A DNA stretch of 38,804 bases from Proteocatella sp041738345. GTDB lineage: Bacteria; Bacillota; Clostridia; Peptostreptococcales; Filifactoraceae. The notes beneath the pieces were generated by a model. The model did no database searches. It saw only the letters and a program-made list of their open reading frames with translations, and was not told where the DNA came from. The stretch is taken from positions 1-38,804 of the forward strand of contig JBGSPX010000032.1 in NCBI GenBank assembly GCA_041738345.1, given 5' to 3'. Of this stretch, positions 16,891 to 25,323 are shown piece after piece. The position numbers and the translations under genes are program-made. Numbering within the stretch: the first letter of the stretch is position 1; every line of letters begins with the position of its first letter.

Positions 16891-18321
16891 TTAATTAGCT
16901 TTTTTTGAAGCAGATTCTGGTAAATCCCAAACTTCAGCATTTTTTATACCAAGGGCTTTAGCTGAAAATACAGGATTTTTGCCACTTCGTTTTTGCTCAG
17001 AGTAATCTTTTAGAGCTAAGATAGCCGTGTTTCCAAGTATTAATATAACTACTATATTTATAAGTGCCATTACACCCATAAGTACGTCAGATAAATTCCA
17101 TACAAAATCATATCCAGCAATACTACCTAAGAATACAGCAATTACACATGTGATTCTAAATAATGTAAGTGAAGCTGTAGGTTTGTTTTGAATAAACATA
17201 ACGTTAGATTCTGTGTAATAGTAGTTTCCGATTATAGAACTGAATGCAAAGAAGAATACAGATATTGTGATAAATGTTATTCCCCACTCACCTACTTGAG
17301 AAGATACAGCCTGTTGTACTAGTGGCATAGCCTTAAGCTTAGAGTAATCTGCACCAGAAAGTAGAATTATAAATGCAGAAGTACTACATATAAGCAGAGT
17401 ATCTATAAATACAGAGATTGCTTGTACTAGTCCTTGTTTTACAGGGTGAGAAACATCAGCGGAAGCAGCTGCATTTGGAGCACTACCCATACCGGCTTCA
17501 TTTGAAAATAATCCTCTTTTTATTCCCCAAAGGATAGCAGAACCCATAAGTCCTCCTGAAAAACTTTGGAAATCAAAGGCACTTACAAAAATAGTGACAA
17601 GTGTTGCAGGCAGTATGGAAATGTTTTTTATGATTATAAACAGACCAAGTGCCATGTAAATAAGAGCCATCACAGGAACTATAATTGAAGAGATAAACGC
17701 AATATATTTTTGACCCTTAAATATTATAAAGGCTGTAACTGAAGCTAGAATAAGTCCTAAAATAGCAGGAATAACAATGCTTGGATACTCACCACCAAAA
17801 TAATAAGCAAAAGCAGATACAATATTATTGGCCTGTAATGAATTAAATCCGTATGCAAAACAAGCTATAAGTGCTATTGAAAATATTATACCAAGCCATC
17901 TTTGACCTAAGGCTTTTTCAATATAGTAAGATGGACCTCCTCGAAATTCTTCGCCATGTTTTACTTTATAAATTTGAGCAAGAGTACTTTCGATAAATGC
18001 AGAAGCTGATCCTAAAATTGCAATAAGCCACATCCAAAACACAGCTCCTGGACCACCAGCAGCTATGGCAGTAGCAACACCCGCAATATTACCGATTCCT
18101 ACACGAGAAGCGGTTGAAATCATAAGTGCTTGGAATGAAGACACTGCTGATTCGTTTTCACTTTTCTCCATAATTTGTTTTATACCTTCTGGAAGTAGTC
18201 TGAATTGTACAAATCCCGTTCGAATAGAAAAGTAAATCCCAACTACAACCAATAAACCTACTAGTATGTAACCATACATAAAATCGTTTATGGTGCCTAT
18301 TAAGCTATTTAATAAATCCAT
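16891..18321 (-). CDS. Amino acid:Na+ symporter (AGCS/AlsT family)
   Basis: The 476-residue transporter of the alanine/glycine:cation symporter family has about eleven hydrophobic helices. Diagnostic segments are SIRTGFVQFRLLPEGIKQI, STASRVGIGNIAGVATAIAAGG, PGAVFWMWLIAILGSASAFIE, FRGGPSYYIEKALG and the signature GIKRGLFSNEAGMGSAPNAAA. It imports Ala, Gly or Gln with Na+; the substrate cannot be told from sequence. The start is ATG with AAAGGAG on the minus strand, and an extended -10 (TGATATAAT) lies about 55 bp upstream. It is a single gene. Confidence 0.93.
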   Translation of the reverse strand: MDLLNSLIGTINDFMYGYILVGLLVVVGIYFSIRTGFVQFRLLPEGIKQIMEKSENESAVSSFQALMISTASRVGIGNIAGVATAIAAGGPGAVFWMWLIAILGSASAFIESTLAQIYKVKHGEEFRGGPSYYIEKALGQRWLGIIFSIALIACFAYGFNSLQANNIVSAFAYYFGGEYPSIVIPAILGLILASVTAFIIFKGQKYIAFISSIIVPVMALIYMALGLFIIIKNISILPATLVTIFVSAFDFQSFSGGLMGSAILWGIKRGLFSNEAGMGSAPNAAASADVSHPVKQGLVQAISVFIDTLLICSTSAFIILLSGADYSKLKAMPLVQQAVSSQVGEWGITFITISVFFFAFSSIIGNYYYTESNVMFIQNKPTASLTLFRITCVIAVFLGSIAGYDFVWNLSDVLMGVMALINIVVILILGNTAILALKDYSEQKRSGKNPVFSAKALGIKNAEVWDLPESASKKAN

Positions 18322-18376
18322 TAATAATCTCCTTTTGTTTAAAATTAATTTTTAAAATTGCATGATGCCAAGTAAG

Positions 18377-18385
18377 ATTATATCA
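18377..18385 (-). promoter_or_regulatory. Extended -10 promoter of the symporter gene
   Basis: On the minus strand the sequence reads TGATATAAT, a TGn extended -10 with a perfect TATAAT; no good -35 is apparent. Confidence 0.5.
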
Positions 18386-18565
18386 TTTTTATTCAAAATA
18401 ATAAAGCATAAAATTTAAATTTAATTTTACAGAGTTAAAATTAAAACCGTTCAAAACGTTGATACAATACAATAAGCATAAAGTGTGTCGGGGAAATTCA
18501 TTAAACGCAATGTTTGTAATTGTACGATAAAGAGAAGAGAATGAAATTAAAATTGCATTTTGATG

Positions 18566-18612
18566 CAAAAAAAAAAAGACTTTTTCAAAGACGTAGGTCG
18601 ATGAAAAAGCCT
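18566..18612 (-). terminator. Terminator of the dCache chemoreceptor gene
   Basis: On the minus strand GGCTTTTTCA pairs with TGAAAAAGTC around an inner GAC/GTC hairpin and is followed by a run of eleven T. Confidence 0.8.
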
Positions 18613-18629
18613 TATAAAATTAGTTGAAA

Positions 18630-20684
18630 CTATGAATTTAATTTAAATTTATTGATCAGAGAGTCGAGTAGTTGAGATTGACTAAATAGTTCTTCGCTTG
18701 AAGCTGCACTTTCTTCAGCGGTAGCTGAGTTGGTTTGAACCACTGATGAAATTTGGTCCACCGCAGAATTTATTTCGCCGATAGAAGATGCTTCTTGTTG
18801 TAGTGAGTCAGATATCAAATCTATATTATTTACAATGGTTTTAGAATCAGTTACTACTTTGGAAACTGAATTTGCAGTATATGAAGCCATAGAAGTACCT
18901 TCTTTTATAAGGTCTACAGAAGATTCTATTAATACAGAAATATCTTTCGCCGCTTCAGCAGATTTTTGAGCAAGATTTCTAACTTCATCAGCTACAACCG
19001 CAAAGCCTTTTCCTGAATTTCCAGCTCTGGCAGCTTCTACCGCAGCATTAAGTGCGAGAATGTTGGTTTGGAAAGTTATGTCTTCTATAGTTTTGACAAT
19101 GAGTGCGATTTCATTCGATTTGCTGTCTATGGCAGTCATCGCATCCATCATTTTTTGCATTTGAATATTACTTTGTTCCATTTCAAATCCCATATCAGCA
19201 GCCTGCTTACTTACCGCGGAGGCATTATTAGCATTCATTTTGACTTTTTCAGATATTTCGTCAATTGTAGCAGAAAGTTCTTCGATAGAACTAGCTTGTT
19301 CAGTTGCACCTTGGGCTAAAGCCTGAGAAGCAGATGATACTTGGTCGGAGCTAACAGCTACATGAGAAGATGCATCGTGAATTTCACCTAACACACTGTT
19401 TAGAGAGTAGATTATATTATTAAGAGATTCTTTAATTTGATTAAAATCTCCAATATATTCTCTATCAACAGATATTTGAAGATTGCCATCAGAAAGATGT
19501 CCAAGCACCTGCGAAATTTCGCTTACATAATCATAAAGTGTAAGACAGGTGTTTTCAAAAATTTTCATCAAATCACCAAGTTCATCATCAGGAACTTTAG
19601 CGCCTTCAAGACTGACATTTAACTCGCCTTCACCTAGTTTTTGTGCCATCATAAGCACCTGATTTATAGGCGAAAGTGATTTTTTTAGGATGCTGTATGA
19701 GAAAAAAGCAAGAATTATAATGCCAAGAATTGCTATACCTAAAACGGTTAGCGTGATTTGTTTTACAGGAAGTAGTGCTTCACTTTTTTCAACTACAAAC
19801 GCACTTGACCATGCGCTGTCGACATTGGTTACCTTTATTGGAAAGTTAACGACAAACGCATTTTTATTATTTATATTTTTTCCCTCAGTGAATAGCATGC
19901 CACCTTGTTTTGTCGTATCAATTATTGATTGAAGGGCATTTTCATATTCAGTGTAATTTGTACCAATTTTCTCTTTGTCTGCAGAGTGAGCAATATAGTT
20001 GGTATTGCCAGTAAGGATATAGTTGTAGGAAGTTTTGTAATGACCTAAATCGAAAGTAAGTTCACTTATCGTACTGGTCAAAATATCACAGTTGGCAACA
20101 CCTATAAATTTACCGTTATCATCAATTATAGGGTTACTTAGCGTTATTAGCCATACCACTTCACCAGTAGATAATTCCCAAGAATAAGGCTCGGTTATAA
20201 ATGGTTTTAAGGTGTTTTTACTTGGCAGATAATAGTCACCTGTTGAATAAACATCGTAATCGTTGAATACGTCAATTTTAATATCACTACCATCTTTAAA
20301 GGCATAGTAAGAAAGTCCATTTGGAGTATTCTTAAAATAAGCATTGGGCTCAAATGCATAATATGCTGAAAATATACGTTCATCTGAAAGGATGCCGGTG
20401 AGTGATTCTGAAAGCATTTTATCAGCTGCTTTTTGGTCCAAATCTTTATAACGCTTTACCTCCTTGGAGAGAGCGCTGGAAAGGGATTGCATTACCTCAA
20501 GATAAGATTGCGCAACCTTTGCGTTATTTTGAGCCACATAGGTTATTTCGCTTTGAACATTGGAGGAGATAGCTTCGTTTAACAGCATATTTAAAGCTAA
20601 ATATATTACAATCATAACTACTAAAATCAGGCTGACGAATCTTACTGGAATTTTAAACAAAAGACTTCGGCTATTAGTTTTCAT
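18630..20684 (-). CDS. Methyl-accepting chemotaxis protein with dCache sensor
   Basis: The protein is a 684-residue membrane chemoreceptor. TM1 is at about 12-34, an extracellular double-Cache (dCache_1-like) domain at about 40-300, TM2 at about 308-332, HAMP at about 333-388, and the signalling coiled coil at about 400-680 with the conserved tip FQTNILALNAAVEAARAG and GKGFAVVADEVRNLAQ. The Cache region has typical blocks (FSAYYAFEPNAYFKN and GVANCDILTSTISEL) of amino-acid or small-acid sensors, but the ligand is unknown. No CheW-binding pentapeptide tether is present at the C-terminus. The start is ATG 20684; the Shine-Dalgarno AAAGGAG lies about 27 bases upstream with a small hairpin between. 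It is a single gene with its own terminator. Confidence 0.92.
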   Translation of the reverse strand: MKTNSRSLLFKIPVRFVSLILVVMIVIYLALNMLLNEAISSNVQSEITYVAQNNAKVAQSYLEVMQSLSSALSKEVKRYKDLDQKAADKMLSESLTGILSDERIFSAYYAFEPNAYFKNTPNGLSYYAFKDGSDIKIDVFNDYDVYSTGDYYLPSKNTLKPFITEPYSWELSTGEVVWLITLSNPIIDDNGKFIGVANCDILTSTISELTFDLGHYKTSYNYILTGNTNYIAHSADKEKIGTNYTEYENALQSIIDTTKQGGMLFTEGKNINNKNAFVVNFPIKVTNVDSAWSSAFVVEKSEALLPVKQITLTVLGIAILGIIILAFFSYSILKKSLSPINQVLMMAQKLGEGELNVSLEGAKVPDDELGDLMKIFENTCLTLYDYVSEISQVLGHLSDGNLQISVDREYIGDFNQIKESLNNIIYSLNSVLGEIHDASSHVAVSSDQVSSASQALAQGATEQASSIEELSATIDEISEKVKMNANNASAVSKQAADMGFEMEQSNIQMQKMMDAMTAIDSKSNEIALIVKTIEDITFQTNILALNAAVEAARAGNSGKGFAVVADEVRNLAQKSAEAAKDISVLIESSVDLIKEGTSMASYTANSVSKVVTDSKTIVNNIDLISDSLQQEASSIGEINSAVDQISSVVQTNSATAEESAASSEELFSQSQLLDSLINKFKLNS

Positions 20685-20717
20685 ATTTTTTATAGTCGAA
20701 AAATATCGACACTCCTT
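20685..20717 (-). promoter_or_regulatory. Shine-Dalgarno separated from ATG by a hairpin
   Basis: On the minus strand AAAGGAG is followed by GTCGA-TATTTT-TCGAC, a 5-bp stem-loop, and then by 10 bases to the ATG. The linear distance of about 27 bases is too long for initiation, but folding the hairpin would bring it near the usual spacing. No closer ribosome-binding site or in-frame start codon is seen. Confidence 0.45.
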
Positions 20718-20806
20718 TCTAAGGTTTTACCTTAAGTATACCCTAAGTTTTAGGTGATTAAAAACGGTTTTTATAAAAATAAAAATACTTTTTGTGAAAA
20801 AATAGA

Positions 20807-20835
20807 TTGACAGCGAAAAAAACAAGTGATATTCT
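20807..20835 (+). promoter_or_regulatory. Promoter of the riboflavin operon
   Basis: A perfect TTGACA (20807-20812) and TATTCT (20830-20835) are 17 bp apart, placing the start site about 10 bases before the FMN riboswitch. Confidence 0.85.
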
Positions 20836-20852
20836 ATAGAAAATTAAATATT

Positions 20853-20961
20853 AATCTTCAGAGCAGGGTGCAAGTCCCTACTGGTGGTAAAGCCCACGAG
20901 CCGCAAGGTATGATTCGGTGAAACTCCGAGGCCGACAGTTATAGTCTGGATGAAAGAAGAT
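20853..20961 (+). ncRNA. FMN riboswitch (RFN element)
   Basis: The RFN core is clearly conserved: ATCTTCAGAGCAGGGTG at the 5' end, AAGTCCCTACTGGTGGTAAA, AGCCCACGAGCC, TGATTCGGTGAAACTCCGAG, GCCGACAGTTATAGTCTGGA and the closing GAAAGAAGAT. The P1 stem pairs ATCTTC with GAAGAT. It senses FMN and switches off the downstream riboflavin genes, here probably by termination at the hairpin at 21074-21113. Confidence 0.96.
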
Positions 20962-21073
20962 GTTATGTACATAAGTTTTGTTGTACTTATTTTGATATTT
21001 GCTCTGGAATGGTTTTTTCATTTCAGAGTTTTTTTATATAAGTATGCATTCAATTGTGTTTTATTTAACGAAG

Positions 21074-21113
21074 CCCTGAATTTTCTTTTATCTAGTGAAT
21101 TCAGGGTTTTTTT
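21074..21113 (+). terminator. Riboswitch-controlled terminator before ribD
   Basis: CCCTGAATT (21074-21082) and AATTCAGGG (21098-21106) form a 9-bp stem followed by T7, ending a few bases before the ribD ribosome-binding site. It is the likely expression platform of the FMN riboswitch. Confidence 0.85.
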
Positions 21114-21129
21114 AAAGAGGAGGTTTATG

Positions 21130-22215
21130 ATGAGTGATTTAGAATACATGAAAATGGCTATAGAACTTGCAGTTAAAGGAGGAAATAGAGTCAGTCCAAA
21201 TCCGCTAGTAGGTGCGGTTATAGTAAAGGACGGAGAAATTATAGGATACGGGTATCATGAGAAATACGGAATGCCTCATGCTGAAATAAATGCATTAAAT
21301 TCATGCATTAAATCTCCAGATGGGGCAACTATGTATGTGACACTAGAACCATGTTGTCATACTGGGAAGACTTCTCCTTGTACGGAAGCGATAATAAGAA
21401 GTGGAATAAAATATGTAGTGATAGGTTCAAAAGATCCAAATCCGCTAGTAGGTGGAAAAGGCATAGAACTACTAAGAGCAAGTGGAATAGAGGTAAAGTG
21501 TTTTGTTATGGAAAAGGAATGCCTAGAATTAAACAAGATATTTTTTCATTACATAGAAAAAGGGATGCCTTATGTGGTTATGAAATATGCGATGACTCTG
21601 GATGGTAAAATAGCAACTTTTTCAGGAAAATCTAAGTGGATAACAGGTTCTGCGGCTAGAAATCATGTACATAAAACAAGAAGTATGTATTCTGGAATAA
21701 TGGTAGGTTCAAGAACGGTAATTTCGGATGACCCAGAACTTACTTCAAGAATACCTGGAGGAAGAAATCCTAAACGAATAATATGTGATACCAATTTAAG
21801 CATACCACTTAATGCAAGAGTACTTAGAAATGCAGATAGGATAGACACATATATTGCGACGGCTTCTTTGGATAAATCGAAGATAGATATGTTTAGAGCG
21901 CTAGGTTGTAAAGTTCTTCATATACCTAAATTTGGGGAACGTATAAGCCTTGAGCTTCTTATGAAAGCACTTGCTAAGGAAGGCATAGATAGTGTGCTTT
22001 TAGAAGGTGGGGGAGAACTCAATGGAGGAGCAATAGAATCAGGGATAGTAAACAAAGTGCAAGTCTATATGGCACCTAAAATATTTGGAGGTCGAGATGC
22101 AAAGACTCCAGTTGAAGGGGAGGGCATAGAGGATCCACAGAATGCACTTACGTTTAAGCGAAAAGAAATTACTATACTAGATGAAGATATTTTAATAGAG
22201 TACGAGGTGGAGTAA
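21130..22215 (+). CDS. ribD: Bifunctional pyrimidine deaminase/reductase RibD
   Basis: RibD carries out the deamination and side-chain reduction steps of riboflavin synthesis. The N-terminal deaminase (about 1-145) has the zinc motif HAEINAL and PCCHTGKTSPC; the C-terminal reductase (about 150-361) starts with PYVVMKYAMTLDGKIAT and includes WITGSAARNHVH, GIMVGSRTV and LLEGGGELNGG. I chose ATG 21130 (MSDLEYM) because AGGAGG lies six bases upstream; the frame is open farther upstream into the riboswitch, but that part is leader. About 361 residues, normal for the family. The stop overlaps the ribE start (TAATG). Confidence 0.95.
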   Translation: MSDLEYMKMAIELAVKGGNRVSPNPLVGAVIVKDGEIIGYGYHEKYGMPHAEINALNSCIKSPDGATMYVTLEPCCHTGKTSPCTEAIIRSGIKYVVIGSKDPNPLVGGKGIELLRASGIEVKCFVMEKECLELNKIFFHYIEKGMPYVVMKYAMTLDGKIATFSGKSKWITGSAARNHVHKTRSMYSGIMVGSRTVISDDPELTSRIPGGRNPKRIICDTNLSIPLNARVLRNADRIDTYIATASLDKSKIDMFRALGCKVLHIPKFGERISLELLMKALAKEGIDSVLLEGGGELNGGAIESGIVNKVQVYMAPKIFGGRDAKTPVEGEGIEDPQNALTFKRKEITILDEDILIEYEVE

Positions 22216-22868
22216 TGTTTACTGGAATAATTGAAGAAGTGGGAAGCGTTGATTCTATCCAAAAAGGTCCAAAGTCCTCAAAGGTTTGGATAAAAGGGGC
22301 AAAGATATTTGAAGATTTAAAGCTTGGAGATAGCGTGGCAGTAAATGGGGTATGCCTTACTGTGGCAAGTTTTAAGAGAAATGTATTTGAGGCAGATGTT
22401 ATGAGTGAAACTTTGTCGCGAAGCTCTCTTGGAAGTCTAAAAATAGGAAGTAAGGTCAACCTTGAAAGAGCAATGCCTATAAATGGTAGGTTTGGAGGGC
22501 ATATAGTCTCAGGGCATATCGACGGCATCGGTACTATATTTAAACTTCAAAAGGATGATAATGCAGTATGGGTGGGAATAAAAACCGAAGCAAAAATTTC
22601 AAAATATATTATAGAAAAAGGTTCTATTGCAATAGATGGAATAAGCCTTACCGTAGCTAGAGAATTAGAGGGAGAATTTTGGGTTTCTATAATTCCGCAT
22701 ACCGCTTCAGAAACTACACTTTTAGGAAAGAAGATAGGCGATATAGTAAATTTGGAAAATGATGTTGTTGGAAAATATTTAGAGCGATTTGTATATTATG
22801 AGAGAGGTAAAAGCGAGCCTAAGGAAAGCACACTTACTAAAGATTTTTTGATGAAATCAGGTTTTTAA
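22215..22868 (+). CDS. ribE: Riboflavin synthase, alpha type
   Basis: The 217-residue enzyme dismutates two 6,7-dimethyl-8-ribityllumazine molecules to riboflavin. Two tandem lumazine-binding barrels are visible: MFTGIIEEVGSV with VNGVCLTV and, from about residue 98, GHIVSGHIDGIGT with AIDGISLTV and PHTASETTL. The start codon overlaps the ribD stop by one base, so translation is coupled. It is third in the pathway order and works with RibH, encoded downstream. Confidence 0.95.
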   Translation: MFTGIIEEVGSVDSIQKGPKSSKVWIKGAKIFEDLKLGDSVAVNGVCLTVASFKRNVFEADVMSETLSRSSLGSLKIGSKVNLERAMPINGRFGGHIVSGHIDGIGTIFKLQKDDNAVWVGIKTEAKISKYIIEKGSIAIDGISLTVARELEGEFWVSIIPHTASETTLLGKKIGDIVNLENDVVGKYLERFVYYERGKSEPKESTLTKDFLMKSGF

Positions 22869-22896
22869 TAATTTAGGATTAAGAAAGAGGTATGTA

Positions 22897-24096
22897 ATGT
22901 TTAAATTTAGTACAGTAGAAGAAGCGCTAGAGTCATTAAAACGAGGCGAGATAATAATTACAACTGACGATGAAGACAGAGAAAATGAAGGAGATTTTAT
23001 ATGTGCAGCGCAGTTTGCGACTACGGAAAATATAAACTTCATGGCAATTCATGGCAAGGGACTTATCTGTATGCCTATGAGCAAAGAGATTGCAGATAGA
23101 CTTAATTTTCATCAAATGGTAACTAAAAATACAGATAATCATGAAACTGCATTTACCGTTTCGATAGACCATGTGGATACAACTACAGGAATATCAGCAC
23201 AGGAGCGTTCGGTTACAGCACTTAAGGTTATTGATAAAGATGCAAAACCAGATGATTTTAGAAGACCGGGGCATATGTTTCCACTTGTGGCAAAGCGAAA
23301 TGGAGTGCTTGAAAGAAACGGGCATACAGAGGCTACTGTCGATTTGATGAGATTAGCAGGGCTTGATGAGTGTGGGATATGCTGTGAAATAATGAAAGAA
23401 GATGGCACTATGATGAGAACTTCGGAGCTCAAAGAAGTAGCGACCAAATTTAACTTAAAATTTATAACTATAAAGGAGTTACAAGCTTATAGAAAAAAAC
23501 ATGATAAATTAGTAGAGCGTGTAGTAGAAACGAGTATGCCTACAAGGTTTGGAGATTTTAAAGCTTATGGTTACATAAATAAGCTAAATGGGGAGCACCA
23601 TGTAGCTCTTGTAAAGGGAGATATAAGTGGAGAGGAGCCTGTGCTTTGCAGAGTGCATTCAGAATGTCTTACAGGAGATGCTTTTGGTTCGATGAGATGT
23701 GACTGTGGACAGCAATTTGAGGCGGCTATGAGACAAATTGATAGAGCCGGAAGAGGGATCCTGCTTTACATGAGACAGGAGGGCAGAGGCATAGGACTTA
23801 TAAATAAGTTAAAAGCATATGCGCTTCAAGATAAAGGCATGGATACGGTAGAAGCAAATTTAGCGCTAGGTTTTGAGGAAGATTTAAGGGAGTATTATAT
23901 AGGCGCTCAGATTCTTAGAGATATGGGAGTTTCTAGGTTAAAACTGCTTACAAACAATCCGAAGAAAATAGAAGGACTTTCAGATTTTGGACTGGAAATA
24001 GTAGAAAGAGTATCTATAGAAATGATTCCGACAGAGCATGATGAATTCTATCTAAAAACAAAAAAAGAGAAAATGGGACACATGATGCATTTTTAA
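22897..24096 (+). CDS. ribBA: DHBP synthase / GTP cyclohydrolase II
   Basis: The 399-residue bifunctional enzyme feeds both branches of the riboflavin pathway. Residues about 1-200 are 3,4-dihydroxy-2-butanone-4-phosphate synthase (DDEDRENEGDFICAAQFAT, RPGHMFPLVAKRNGVLERNG-type block, GHTEATVDLMRLAG). Residues about 205-399 are GTP cyclohydrolase II with the zinc cysteines in CLTGDAFGSMRCDCG and the block RQEGRGIGLINKLKAYALQD. The start is ATG with AAAGAGG before it, 28 bases after ribE. Both halves look complete. Confidence 0.95.
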   Translation: MFKFSTVEEALESLKRGEIIITTDDEDRENEGDFICAAQFATTENINFMAIHGKGLICMPMSKEIADRLNFHQMVTKNTDNHETAFTVSIDHVDTTTGISAQERSVTALKVIDKDAKPDDFRRPGHMFPLVAKRNGVLERNGHTEATVDLMRLAGLDECGICCEIMKEDGTMMRTSELKEVATKFNLKFITIKELQAYRKKHDKLVERVVETSMPTRFGDFKAYGYINKLNGEHHVALVKGDISGEEPVLCRVHSECLTGDAFGSMRCDCGQQFEAAMRQIDRAGRGILLYMRQEGRGIGLINKLKAYALQDKGMDTVEANLALGFEEDLREYYIGAQILRDMGVSRLKLLTNNPKKIEGLSDFGLEIVERVSIEMIPTEHDEFYLKTKKEKMGHMMHF

Positions 24097-24147
24097 AAAA
24101 TTGAGTGTTAAAATCAAATTGCAAATATTTAATACAAGGAGAAGAAA

Positions 24148-24615
24148 ATGAAAACATATGAAGGAAATTTAGTATCAAGAGGAATAAGAGTAGGTATAAT
24201 AGTCGCAAGATTCAATGAATTTATAGGTTCAAAACTGCTTTCAGGGGCTATGGACGGACTTTTAAGACATGAGGTAAAGGAAGAAGATATAGAAATTGCA
24301 TGGGTTCCAGGCGCATTTGAAATTCCGCTTATAGCATCAAAAATGGCAAAATCGGGAAAATATGATGCGGTGATATGTCTAGGTGCAGTAATAAGAGGCG
24401 CAACTACGCATTATGATTATGTATGCAGCGAAGTATCAAAAGGGATTGCTAATGTATCTTTAAACTCAGATATACCTATAATGTTTGGAATTCTTACTAC
24501 GGAAAATATAGAACAGGCAATTGAAAGAGCGGGGACAAAAGCAGGAAACAAAGGCTATGACTGTGCGGTGGGTGCAATAGAGATGGTAAATCTAATAAGA
24601 AGCATAGAAGCGTAA
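24148..24615 (+). CDS. ribH: Lumazine synthase
   Basis: The 155-residue enzyme condenses the pyrimidine intermediate with dihydroxybutanone phosphate to give 6,7-dimethyl-8-ribityllumazine. Motifs are ARFNEFIGSKLLSGA, WVPGAFEIPL, the phosphate-binding and catalytic GAVIRGATTHYDYV (with the catalytic His) and FGILTTENIEQAIERAGTKAGNKG. The length is standard. It is the last classical gene of the FMN-controlled operon, 51 bases after ribBA, with a weak AAGGAG. Confidence 0.96.
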   Translation: MKTYEGNLVSRGIRVGIIVARFNEFIGSKLLSGAMDGLLRHEVKEEDIEIAWVPGAFEIPLIASKMAKSGKYDAVICLGAVIRGATTHYDYVCSEVSKGIANVSLNSDIPIMFGILTTENIEQAIERAGTKAGNKGYDCAVGAIEMVNLIRSIEA

Positions 24616-24656
24616 ATAATGTTAACTAAAATAAATTAAATAGAGACGAAAATGAT

Positions 24657-25304
24657 ATGAATAAAAATATAATATTTGATTATGATGGAACCCTCCATCA
24701 GAGCATAGCGATATATGCACCAGCCTTTAGAAAAGCATATCAGTATCTTGTAGACAATAATTTAGCGAAGCCCTGCATTTATTCAGATAAGGAAATTTCC
24801 AAGTGGCTTGGTTACAGTAGTAAGGATATGTGGCAAAGCTTTATGCCCCTTCTTCCAGACGAGATAAAAGCACACTGTAGCAGCTTAATAGGTGAAGTCA
24901 TGCTCACCTATATAAAGGAAGGAAAAGCAAAATTATACAGTGGCGCACTAGAAACGCTTGAAGATTTAAAGACTCAAGGATACAGACTTATATTTTTAAG
25001 CAACTGTAAAATAGCGTATATGGATGCACATAGGGAATACTTTAAACTGGATAAGTATTTTGACAGTTTCTATTGCACAGAGCAGTATGATTTTGCTCCT
25101 AAATATGAAATATTTAAGCATATAGAAGCTGAGAATGAAGGCAGTTTTGTAGTTGTGGGTGATAGATTTCAAGATATTGAAATTGCGTTAAAGTATGATT
25201 TACTTTCGGTAGGATGTCTTTATGGATATGGAGAGGAACGTGAGCTAGAAAGTGCAACTTGGAAAATAGAAGATATAAAAGAGCTAAAAAAATACTGGAT
25301 TTAG
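24657..25304 (+). CDS. HAD-family phosphatase downstream of ribH
   Basis: The 215-residue HAD hydrolase of the Gph/phosphoglycolate-phosphatase-like type has motif I FDYDGTLH (D8 nucleophile, D10), motif II FLSNC, the Lys of PKYEIF, motif III GDRFQDIE, and an alpha-helical cap (about 15-100). It lies 41 bases after ribH on the same strand with no terminator between, so it is probably in the riboflavin operon. The pathway needs a phosphatase for the RibD product, and HAD enzymes fill that step in other bacteria, so this is an attractive candidate, by inference from position only. The ribosome-binding site is weak. Confidence 0.8.
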   Translation: MNKNIIFDYDGTLHQSIAIYAPAFRKAYQYLVDNNLAKPCIYSDKEISKWLGYSSKDMWQSFMPLLPDEIKAHCSSLIGEVMLTYIKEGKAKLYSGALETLEDLKTQGYRLIFLSNCKIAYMDAHREYFKLDKYFDSFYCTEQYDFAPKYEIFKHIEAENEGSFVVVGDRFQDIEIALKYDLLSVGCLYGYGEERELESATWKIEDIKELKKYWI

Positions 25305-25323
25305 GCTCTGCCTAAAATCCAGT
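25294..25323 (-). terminator. Terminator spanning both convergent stop codons
   Basis: ACTGGATTTAGGC (25294-25306) and GCCTAAAATCCAGT (25310-25323) form a long stem with a 3-nt loop and one bulge. On the minus strand it is followed by a run of T, so it mainly serves the exported-protein gene; there is no T run on the plus strand. Confidence 0.7.

Larger units (their letters stand above)
18322..18629. other. Intergenic region upstream of the symporter and downstream of the chemoreceptor
   Basis: These 308 bases hold the symporter promoter near 18377-18385 and the chemoreceptor terminator near 18566-18612. TTGCAT/ATGCAA forms a short inverted repeat at 18553-18568. I see no gene and no recognisable riboswitch in the remaining AT-rich DNA. 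Confidence 0.6.

Noticed and set aside
20950..21129. Upstream extension of ribD as an N-terminal membrane segment
   Set aside because: The frame is open into the FMN riboswitch and would add about 60 hydrophobic residues, but it crosses the terminator, has no ribosome-binding site, and RibD starts normally at 21130 after AGGAGG.
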